DNA of 64,000 bases from Phycisphaerae bacterium (lineage in GTDB: Bacteria; Planctomycetota; Phycisphaerae; Phycisphaerales; UBA1924). The notes beneath the pieces are model-generated. The model saw nothing but the letters and a program-made list of their open reading frames with translations, was not told where the DNA came from and made no database searches. The stretch covers positions 62,001-126,000 of the forward strand of contig BQMO01000004.1 of the NCBI GenBank assembly GCA_022180725.1. The letters run 5' to 3'. Below, piece after piece: positions 11,211 to 17,707 of the stretch. The translations under genes were made by a program, and so were the position numbers. Within the stretch, counting starts at the first letter, position 1. The number at the start of each line of letters is the position of its first letter.

Positions 11211-12590
11211 ATGACCAGCGCCCCAACGCCCCAGCCCCCCAAAGCCGCCCCCTTTGACCCCAACGCCCAGCACCAGCAGCGGCCCAAACTCCGCCACATC
11301 CGCGGCTTCCCAGCCCAGACCCAGCAGGGCCAGCCCATGCTCGGCCTCGCCGATGCCCGCCAGATCTCCGACCGCATCGTCTACTGCGCCCCCGCCGTCC
11401 AGCACCTCCTCCCGCTCATGGACGGCCAGCGCTCCCTCGACGACATCGCCCGCGAAGTCGGCAAGGGCCTCACCCGCCCCATGCTCGAACAACTCGTCGC
11501 CCAACTCGACGACGCCTACCTCCTCGAAGGCCCTCGCTTCGACACCCTTCTCGCCAAGGTCCGCGCCGACTTCGATTCCTCCGCCACCCTGCCCCCAGCC
11601 TCCTCCGCCGCCTTCGCCGAGGCGCTCGTCCGCCAGGCCGTTCAGCAGGCCGGCGAACCCGAGCCGGCCTCCGAGCAGGACCTCACCTCGCGCGGCGCCG
11701 CCAAACTCCGCGGCATCTTCGACCAGTGGATGGACGCCGCCCTCAAGGACGCCCCGAACAAGTCCTTCGCCGCCCTTCCCAAGGCCATAGTTGCCCCGCA
11801 CCTCGACTACCCCCGCGGTTGGCTCAACTACGCCGGCGCCTGGGGCCGTCTCCGCGGCCTCCCGCGCCCAGACCGCGTCGTCATCCTCGGCACCAACCAC
11901 TTCGGCCACGCCACCGGCGTCTGCGCCTGCGACAAGGGCTACGAAACGCCCCTCGGCGTCTGCGAGGCCGACCTCGACCTCATCGCCGCCGTTCGCTCCC
12001 GCCTCGGCCCCGCCAACGCCGACAAACTCTTCCAGAACCGCTTCGACCACGAACGAGAACATTCCGTCGAACTCCAGGTCCCCTGGGTTCAGCACGTCTT
12101 CGGCCCCGACGCGAGCGGCAAGTTCCCACGCGTCTTCGGCGTCCTCGTCCACGACCCCGTCGTCAACGACGGCAAGAGTTACGACGGCCAGGGCCTCGAC
12201 CTCGATCCCTTCATCGACGCCCTCCGCGACGCCATCGCCAGCGCCCCGGGAACCACCCTCGTCGTCTCCTCCGCCGACCTTTCCCATGCCGGCCCCGCCT
12301 TCGGCGACCAGCAACGCCTCGCCGGCGAATCGCCCGAAACCGTCGCCTTCCGCAACAAGATCGTCCAGCACGACCGCGAAATGCTCAACCTCTTCGGCGC
12401 CGGCAAGCCCGAAGACCTCATCGCCAGCATGGCCTGGCAGCAGAACCCCACCCGCTGGTGCAGCATCGGCAACATGGTCGCCGCCTTCCGCCTCACACGC
12501 CCCTCCAGGATCGAACTCCTCAACTACGCCGCCGCCATGGACCCCGAGGGCTACACCTTCGTCAGCAACGCCAGCATGGTGCTGACGTAA
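11211..12590 (+). CDS. MEMO1-family protein (AmmeMemoRadiSam system protein B) with N-terminal PqqD-like region
   Basis: 459 residues from the ATG at 11211. The N-terminal about 110 residues ('YCAPAVQHLLPLMDGQRSLDDIAREV') look like a small helical PqqD/HTH-type domain. Residues about 175-455 are the MEMO fold, with 'IVAPHLDYPRGW', 'VILGTNHFGHA', 'EREHSVELQVPW', 'SSADLSHAGPAFGD' and 'CSIGNMVAAFR' supplying the conserved His/Asp/Cys set shared with LigB-type dioxygenases. Bacterial MEMO proteins often accompany AMMECR1 and a radical-SAM protein; neither is visible nearby. The biochemical role is unknown. Confidence 0.85.
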   Translation: MTSAPTPQPPKAAPFDPNAQHQQRPKLRHIRGFPAQTQQGQPMLGLADARQISDRIVYCAPAVQHLLPLMDGQRSLDDIAREVGKGLTRPMLEQLVAQLDDAYLLEGPRFDTLLAKVRADFDSSATLPPASSAAFAEALVRQAVQQAGEPEPASEQDLTSRGAAKLRGIFDQWMDAALKDAPNKSFAALPKAIVAPHLDYPRGWLNYAGAWGRLRGLPRPDRVVILGTNHFGHATGVCACDKGYETPLGVCEADLDLIAAVRSRLGPANADKLFQNRFDHEREHSVELQVPWVQHVFGPDASGKFPRVFGVLVHDPVVNDGKSYDGQGLDLDPFIDALRDAIASAPGTTLVVSSADLSHAGPAFGDQQRLAGESPETVAFRNKIVQHDREMLNLFGAGKPEDLIASMAWQQNPTRWCSIGNMVAAFRLTRPSRIELLNYAAAMDPEGYTFVSNASMVLT

Positions 12591-12598
12591 GCCACGCC

Positions 12599-13027
12599 GT
12601 GCCCCTCATCCCGCCCCCGAGCACCACGCCAGCCCTTCACCCGCCATCGGCGAACGCGCCCACGCCCCCGCTCGCAACCCCCGCCGACCACGCCGATCTC
12701 GCATCCACCGTCCTGCTCATCCTCACCGTGCTCGCCGGCATCGCCGCGGCGGCGGCGGGAGCCTGGCTCATCTGGGGGCCTCGCCTCGCGCCCGCGCCCC
12801 CGCGGGGCCGATTCGCTCGCTGGCGATCGCGCCTTTCCGCGCCCTCCCGCGCCGTGCTCGGCCTTTCGCTCCTCCTCCTGGGCTACCACGCCGCCAGTTG
12901 GGCCTTGCCCGATCACATCCTCCCCCTCCGCGTCCCCCCGCACCGCGGGTGGATCCTCGCCCTCGCCCTCGCCGCGGCTGTTGCCGCCAGCCTCGCGCTC
13001 GACCGCCGCCACGAGCCGCGCGCATAA
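12599..13027 (+). CDS. Small predicted membrane protein ending in the EPRA repeat
   Basis: About 142 residues if translation starts at GTG 12599, 8 bp after the previous stop; no better start is visible. Three hydrophobic helices can be read: 'STVLLILTVLAGIAAAAAGAWLIW', 'AVLGLSLLLLGYHAASWAL' and 'GWILALALAAAVAASLAL'. The last residues (HEPRA) and the TAA stop are encoded by the first unit of the tandem repeat starting at 13011, so the original C-terminus may have been different. No family recognised. It is supported mainly by codon bias like its neighbours and by coherent membrane segments. Confidence 0.5.
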   Translation: MPLIPPPSTTPALHPPSANAPTPPLATPADHADLASTVLLILTVLAGIAAAAAGAWLIWGPRLAPAPPRGRFARWRSRLSAPSRAVLGLSLLLLGYHAASWALPDHILPLRVPPHRGWILALALAAAVAASLALDRRHEPRA

Positions 13028-13165
13028 GCAAGCGGATTCCGTGCGTCGTGCCTCAACGAGCCGCGCGCGTAAGCAAGCGGATTCCGTGCGTCGTGCATCC
13101 ACGAGCCGCGCGTAAGCACGCGGGTCCTCCGCGCCTCCACGAGCCACGCGTTAGCGAGCGGGTTT
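13011..13165. repeat. Four tandem copies of the 'EPRA' repeat (about 45-bp unit)
   Basis: Units begin with ACGAGCCGCG at 13011, 13056 and 13101, and with the variant ACGAGCCACG at 13139. Each continues with CGTAAGCAAGCGG or a close variant (copy 4 reads CGTTAGCGAGCGGG). The first two units are nearly identical over about 45 bp, including a shared spacer (ATTCCGTGCGTCGTGC). The motif recurs at 25767, 27137 and 43570. Copies 1-4 fill the gap between the membrane-protein gene and the tmRNA promoter. This is not a CRISPR array: units abut and the spacers are the same. Confidence 0.85.
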
Positions 13166-13182
13166 CTCCACCCCGCGCTCCC

Positions 13183-13188
13183 TACAAT
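13183..13188 (+). promoter_or_regulatory. Probable -10 box of the tmRNA gene
   Basis: TACAAT at 13183-13188 lies 19 bp before the mature tmRNA 5' end. No good -35 hexamer is present at 17-bp spacing (GGGTTT at 13160), so assignment rests on the -10 match and position. A start near 13195 would leave a short 5' leader for RNase P removal. Confidence 0.4.
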
Positions 13189-13207
13189 CCCCCGTTCTTT
13201 GACAATT

Positions 13208-13555
13208 GGGGCCGAACTGGATTCGACCGGACAGGGAACGTGCGGCCGCCGCGCGTCGAGGAGCATGCCGGCCTCGTAAAAAGCATGCAAAATTGTAACT
13301 GGCGAGCGTTCCTACGCTCTCGCGGCCTAACCGCCGTGACGATCTCCGCTCAACGCCTGCTAGGGCGGGGATCGACGACAGCAGGCTGGCTTCACGCCGC
13401 CGCCCGCGGGGTGTGAAGTGAGAAACCTCCGGGGGCTGGGCTTCGCCGAAGATCGCGGGTGTTCGTCGGCGGGGCCGAGATCAAACCGCCCGATACACGC
13501 GTAGACGCACCGCGCCGACTGTCACGGGACGGGGGTTCGATTCCCCCCGGCTCCA
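13208..13555 (+). ncRNA. ssrA: tmRNA (ssrA), tag peptide probably GERSYALAA
   Basis: The 5' end GGGGCCG (13208-13214) pairs with CGGCTCC (13548-13554), followed by the discriminator A at 13555; CCA is not encoded. 'CTGGATTCGACCGG' just inside the 5' end is the tmRNA signature, and the T-arm GGGGG-TTCGATT-CCCCC spans 13531-13547. The tag frame reads GGC GAG CGT TCC TAC GCT CTC GCG GCC TAA at 13301-13330, giving GERSYALAA, which ends in the ALAA degron and is preceded by GTAACT. A GCA resume codon further upstream is possible but would make an unusually long tag. An integrative element occupies the 3' end and restores the tmRNA sequence exactly. Confidence 0.95.
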
Positions 13556-14809
13556 TTCTTCCGAAACACCGGGACTTGCGGAAACTAGCCGCAAGTCCCG
13601 GAAATCTGCGGAGTTCCGCGCTTCGGCCCGCTCCGCGCAATTTCTCTGTTTCCGCTCGTTTCCGGCCCCATCCGACGCCTTCCGCTGCGCCTGGCGCTGC
13701 GCGCAGGCCGTGGCCTTCGCCGCACGCTCGAAGAGTTCATCCGGCACGGCGTTGGCGTAGTGCTTGCCGCTGATCGTGATGCTGTGCCCGATCCACCGGC
13801 TCACGGCGAACTGCGGGAAGGTCATCGCCCATTCCTTCTCGCACGACGAGCGCAGCGTCTGCCACAACCGCGCCCACGGCTCGACGCTTGCCTTCGCCCA
13901 GATGCGACGCACGCGCCGGATGACCGCCCCCTTGCCGCCGATGGTGACCAGCGGCGCTTCGCCCTCGGGCATTGTCTCGAAGCGTTCCCGCAGCAGCGTC
14001 ATCAACTTCGGCGTGATCGGGACCACCCGCTGGTCGTGGCCTTCCCACCGCTCCGTCTTGGGGCTGTGGACGGTGAGGCGCGCCCGCTCGAAGTCCACGT
14101 CGGCCCAGGTGAGGCGGTGCGACTCGCTGGGAATGCGCAGACCGGCATAGCGCGCGAGGCCGAAGAGCAACCGCCATTCCGCGTCGGGGCAGGCATCGAG
14201 AACCCGCTGAATCTCGTCGGGCGTGATGTACCGGGTGTACTTGCTCGGCGTCGGACCGCTCTTGAGCGTCTCGAAGGGGTTGGCGTCGATCACCTTTCGG
14301 CGCTTCGCCTCGCCAAGCATGGTCTTCACGTTGCCGCAGTGCGTCCGGATGGCCGCCTCGGAGAGGCCGAGGTCCTTGAGCGACCGTCGCCATGCTGTCG
14401 CGTCCTCGGAGGTGATCTTCCGCAGCGACTTGTCCTTGTCGAAGAACGCCAGCAACTTGGTCTCCGTCTGCCGGAGTTTGCGGATGCTCTCGGGCTTGAG
14501 GTCGTCCTTCCGCTCGGCGATGTACCGCTCGACCAGCGTGCCGATGGTGGCGCTCTGCCGCTCAGGCACGAGGCCGACCGATGCGAGTTTGGCGTACAGG
14601 CGATCCTCGAGCGACGAGAGCCAGCGCGAGGTATCGTCGGTTGGCGAGTGCCCGTGCAGCGCGGCCGCGGCGAGGTCCTCGATGCGAACCTTGAACGCAT
14701 CGGCGTAGCGCTTGGCGACCTGCCCGAGCGTGATGTGCCGCGGGTTGCCCGCGGCGTCGTGGAAGGTGATGAACCGGCTGCCGTTCTTGCGGGTCGTGAT
14801 GCTCGCCAT
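13481..14809 (-). CDS. int: Tyrosine recombinase/integrase, C-terminus altered by integration
   Basis: 442 residues in the present, integrated state. Catalytic residues visible: R225 ('YAGLRIPSES'), R320 ('LWQTLRSSCEKEW', with the usual HxxR histidine replaced by Q/W as in many planctomycete integrases), H342 ('WIGHS') and Y351 ('KHYANAV'). The N-terminal SAM-like core-binding domain is at about 85-175. Residues 418-427 (EWSRGESNPR) are encoded by the att core, and the last 15 by tmRNA antisense DNA. Across the circular attP junction the frame would instead continue for 92 codons (24964-24689), giving about 519 residues. The intact catalytic domain suggests the enzyme works in both forms, perhaps differently. 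Confidence 0.92.
   Translation of the reverse strand: MASITTRKNGSRFITFHDAAGNPRHITLGQVAKRYADAFKVRIEDLAAAALHGHSPTDDTSRWLSSLEDRLYAKLASVGLVPERQSATIGTLVERYIAERKDDLKPESIRKLRQTETKLLAFFDKDKSLRKITSEDATAWRRSLKDLGLSEAAIRTHCGNVKTMLGEAKRRKVIDANPFETLKSGPTPSKYTRYITPDEIQRVLDACPDAEWRLLFGLARYAGLRIPSESHRLTWADVDFERARLTVHSPKTERWEGHDQRVVPITPKLMTLLRERFETMPEGEAPLVTIGGKGAVIRRVRRIWAKASVEPWARLWQTLRSSCEKEWAMTFPQFAVSRWIGHSITISGKHYANAVPDELFERAAKATACAQRQAQRKASDGAGNERKQRNCAERAEARNSADFRDLRLVSASPGVSEEWSRGESNPRPVTVGAVRLRVYRAV
13530..13558. other. attL: 29-bp core shared with attR, in the tmRNA T-arm/acceptor
   Basis: Bases 13530-13558 are identical to 24966-24994; identity ends on both sides (A vs T before, T vs C after). The core covers the tmRNA T-stem/loop and 3' acceptor plus three downstream bases. 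This is a classic tyrosine-integrase target that keeps the RNA functional. The same bases on the minus strand encode EWSRGESNPR of the integrase. Confidence 0.93.
13569..13601. terminator. 13-bp perfect inverted repeat just inside attL
   Basis: CCGGGACTTGCGG (13569-13581), loop AAACTAG, CCGCAAGTCCCGG (13589-13601). It lies 14 bp past the tmRNA 3' end and inside the C-terminal codons of the integrated integrase frame. It may terminate ssrA transcription, replacing the native T-rich terminator now displaced beyond attR (CCTTTTT, 24994-25000). It could also be an attachment-site-associated structure. There is no U-tract on the + strand. Confidence 0.5.
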
Positions 14810-14894
14810 CGGACGGACCTCCGTGTCGCCAGTCAGGCTCGGACGGGCCGAGTGTCAAGCGGAACTGGGGGATTCGGGCGGAATGTGGGCGGAA

Positions 14895-17369
14895 TCACGC
14901 GCCGTGCGGCGGGGCTGTGCCGCCTGACGCCGACGAAACCGACGGAACCCCGGCCTGCTGGCCACCCGGGGCGTTTGGGGCCGCCGTGGGCGCGGATGTG
15001 TCGGAGGCGGGGACGGTTGCCCGAAGGACGAAGCGCCGCGACGGCCGCCCGCCACGCGGGCCAGGCGCGGACCACGACCAATCGCCATGTTCGGCCTTGG
15101 TCAGCGCATCGAGTTCCGCTTCGGCATCCGTCGCCCGCGCCAGCGAGCGGAGGCGTTGCCAGTCGCGGATGCTGACCGAGCCGCCGTGGCGTGCGATGAG
15201 GGTCAGGTGGCGGCGAACGGTGCGCTGCTCGGCGGGCTCGGTGATGCTGAGCCGCGCGTGGCGCTCCGATGCGGCGAGGTAGTCGGCCCACGCAATGGCG
15301 GCAGCCATCGTCCCGGCGTCAATGCGCTGTGCATCTTTCGGGATGCCCGCTCGGCCCCACGTCGCCAGCGCGTGCAGCGTGAGGGCGATGCGAAGCGAGA
15401 GGCCGCAGAGTTTGCCGCCCCACGCGCGGCGCTCGGCCAGGTCGCCAAAGCCCAGCGCGGCCTCGGTGCGGAGTTGGAACGCGTGGTAGAGGGCGTCGGC
15501 CTCGGGCGAAAGCGCGATGATCGCGGGGCCGGTGTCAGGCTCGTCACTCGGCTCGAACGACAGCAGGCGGGTGAGCGCGGCCTGCCAAGCCTCTCGAGCG
15601 GACGCTCGCACCGGCTCGGGCCGCACGTCGCGCATGCCGACGAGGTCCGGTGGGGCGATGACAGCGAAGCGGGCGAGCAGGCCACGCCCCTCGGCCTGCG
15701 GATCGCACCACACCGCCTCGACGGCCGCCCGCTGCACGCATAGCGCCACGGCGAGCGCCGGGCGGTCGATTACGTCGGACGGGCGACCGACCCGCTGCGC
15801 ACGAATCGGATCGCCCGCGTGGCCCTTCAGCAGCGCTCCGTAGTTCCGCACGCCCGAGTACCGGCCCTGCACGATGTCCAGCGCGTCACCCTCGGCGCTG
15901 GCAAGTAGGGCGCGGCCGTGGTTCTCCTTCATCTGACGCACGAGCGCTTCCGGCGTTGGCTCGCTTGCCAGCAGCGCCGGCGCGGTCGGCACGGGCGTCG
16001 CTTCCATCTCTTGGGCGAGCCGGATCGCCTCGCCTTCGACGACCGCCCGCTTGAACGGGTCGGCCACCTTGCCCGCCTGGTCTTCGATCGAGCGGATGCG
16101 ACGCTCGGTGATGCGGTGCCGCTGGGCAGCCGCGGCGATGACGGGCCGCATCTCCCGGCCCTTGTCTACCTCCCATTTCAGGATCGGCCGCAACAGTTCC
16201 GCGAGCACGGCTGACTTGCGCGTGCCCGGTTCGGAGAGCACCAGCGCCCACAGCGGGGCGGGCTCGATGTGATCGCCGTGCCCGCGGACGCACGCGACGT
16301 TGCAGATGCAGGCCGACGCGACCGCCATGCCCAGCAGGGCAGCCATGTCCGGCGGCGTCTGCGTCGAGCGGGACAGATCAGCGAAGTAGTCGCGGATGTC
16401 GGCGGTGGCGGCGGGGAACAGCGCGGCGAGGTCGAACGTGGGGCGGTCGTCCGGCTTGTCGTCCACGGGTGCTTCCGGTGCGATCGGCTCGGCTGCCACG
16501 GCGAGAGCGTCAATCTTCGCGTGCACGGCCTCGGCATCGCCACCTTCCATCGCCAGCACATCAGCGATGTCGCCGCCGGGTGGAACAGCGGTCCAGTGCT
16601 CGGCGAGCCGTACCAGGCGGACTTCCTGTGCGCCGGCGGCGTGGCACAATCGTTTGACCTCTTCGGCGTAGGCATCGCCCGCGGCGTCATGGTCGGGGAG
16701 GACCACCGCGACCTTGCCCTTCATGACGGACCAGTCTGACTTGGCCGCTGCCTTGCTCCCGCCAGCGCTGGTCGTGGCGACGAGGCCGATGGCCCGGGCC
16801 GCGTCCACGCATGTCTCGCCTTCGACGATGTAGACCCACGCTCCGTCGGGCAACCGCGACAACTCCGGCATGTTCAGGAGCGGCCGCGGCTCGGGCATCG
16901 CGGCGATCACCCAACCATCACCCCGCCGACTGATTGGGCGCACGACCTTGCCACCCGCGGGCGGGTTCCAGCGGATCACTTCACCAACGGAGACGCCTTG
17001 GACGTCGGTGTAGGCCCAGCGTGCAGCAAACGCCCCGTGCTTCCGCTCCAGCACCGCGATCGCATCGTCGGCAGTGGCGAAGGTGGCATCGATCGCGTTC
17101 TTCCGCTGGGCGGGAAGTCTCCTCGCTTCGCCCATCGGCGTGGGCATGAGGTCCCTCATCGCCAGGCCGAGTGTGCCAACGATCGTCTGCGCCGGGCACC
17201 CGGCGTGGCAATGCAGAAGAACACGAGCGTCCGTGCCTATGCCGATCGACAGCGACGGATTGCGGTCTTCGTGTGCTGGGCACCGGGCCGACCACGCCTC
17301 GCCGTGTCGCTTGGGAGCGCACCCCGCTCGCGTGAGCACGTCGAGCACGACATCGATGGGCTCACCCAT
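14895..17369 (-). CDS. Primase-helicase-like replication protein (CHC2 zinc finger, Toprim, DUF3987)
   Basis: 824 residues from the ATG at 17369, which overlaps the HTH gene stop by 8 bp and has a GGGGGTGG sequence upstream. A CHC2-type zinc finger uses C30/H33 and C54/C58 ('RCPAH', 'CHAGC'). A Toprim domain follows at about 165-235 ('VYIVEGETCVDAARAIG', 'VVLPDHDAAGD'). The C-terminal about 500 residues match the DUF3987/YfjI helicase-like type, with a P-loop-like 'SEPGTRKSAVLAELL' near residue 375. Such proteins initiate replication of satellites and integrative plasmid-like elements. The last about 30 residues are low-complexity. Likely co-transcribed with the HTH gene and the integrase. 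Confidence 0.87.
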   Translation of the reverse strand: MGEPIDVVLDVLTRAGCAPKRHGEAWSARCPAHEDRNPSLSIGIGTDARVLLHCHAGCPAQTIVGTLGLAMRDLMPTPMGEARRLPAQRKNAIDATFATADDAIAVLERKHGAFAARWAYTDVQGVSVGEVIRWNPPAGGKVVRPISRRGDGWVIAAMPEPRPLLNMPELSRLPDGAWVYIVEGETCVDAARAIGLVATTSAGGSKAAAKSDWSVMKGKVAVVLPDHDAAGDAYAEEVKRLCHAAGAQEVRLVRLAEHWTAVPPGGDIADVLAMEGGDAEAVHAKIDALAVAAEPIAPEAPVDDKPDDRPTFDLAALFPAATADIRDYFADLSRSTQTPPDMAALLGMAVASACICNVACVRGHGDHIEPAPLWALVLSEPGTRKSAVLAELLRPILKWEVDKGREMRPVIAAAAQRHRITERRIRSIEDQAGKVADPFKRAVVEGEAIRLAQEMEATPVPTAPALLASEPTPEALVRQMKENHGRALLASAEGDALDIVQGRYSGVRNYGALLKGHAGDPIRAQRVGRPSDVIDRPALAVALCVQRAAVEAVWCDPQAEGRGLLARFAVIAPPDLVGMRDVRPEPVRASAREAWQAALTRLLSFEPSDEPDTGPAIIALSPEADALYHAFQLRTEAALGFGDLAERRAWGGKLCGLSLRIALTLHALATWGRAGIPKDAQRIDAGTMAAAIAWADYLAASERHARLSITEPAEQRTVRRHLTLIARHGGSVSIRDWQRLRSLARATDAEAELDALTKAEHGDWSWSAPGPRGGRPSRRFVLRATVPASDTSAPTAAPNAPGGQQAGVPSVSSASGGTAPPHGA

Positions 17370-17592
17370 GGCCCACCCCCTGCGTCGCACGCTTAGACCG
17401 ATCGATGAATTGCCGCAGGTCCGCCGGATCGATCCTCACGCTGCGCCCGAAGCGCACCGCGGGCAGCGTCCCGGCCTGCACAAGCGTCCAGACGGTGCGC
17501 GGCGTGACGCCGAGCACCATCGCCGCCTCGCGATAGGTGAGCAGCGGGTGCATGGCGGTCTGACTTCCGGTCGTGTTCTTGAGCTCGTCCAT
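17362..17592 (-). CDS. Excisionase/AlpA-like helix-turn-helix protein
   Basis: 76 residues. 'LLTYREAAMVLGVTPRTVWTLVQAGTLPAVRFGRSVRIDPADLRQFI' (about 17-63) is the MerR/excisionase winged-HTH fold used by Xis/AlpA proteins. The first gene of the leftward integrase operon; its stop overlaps the primase start (ATGGGTGA). A start at the internal Met14 is possible. Expected role: directionality factor for integrase or activator of its operon. Small size and context support the call. Confidence 0.85.
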   Translation of the reverse strand: MDELKNTTGSQTAMHPLLTYREAAMVLGVTPRTVWTLVQAGTLPAVRFGRSVRIDPADLRQFIDRSKRATQGVGHG

Positions 17593-17659
17593 GAGTGCGC
17601 ACCCATCGCGCCGCCGCGATCGGCGCGGCGTGCGTCATTCGTGATCCGTGTGTGAGAAA

Positions 17660-17690
17660 GGCCGGGGGCAGCCCGCAACCGCCCCCGGCC
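17660..17690 (-). terminator. Rho-independent terminator after the capsid gene
   Basis: GGCCGGGGGC (17660-17669) and GCCCCCGGCC (17681-17690) form a 10-bp stem with an 11-nt loop. Read on the minus strand the stem is followed by TTTCTC. It lies 18 bp downstream of the capsid fusion stop and separates the capsid operon from the HTH/primase/integrase operon. Confidence 0.7.
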
Positions 17691-17707
17691 GCACCAGCGC
17701 CGTCCGC

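Noticed and set aside
13011-13165. CRISPR-like array of spaced repeats
   Set aside because: Units abut at irregular 38-45 bp, the intervening sequences are the same rather than unique, and no cas gene is near.
13392-13640. Short minus-strand frame with 'MEPGGIEPPS' motif near attL
   Set aside because: That peptide is the usual artefact of reading antisense through a tRNA/tmRNA 3' end.
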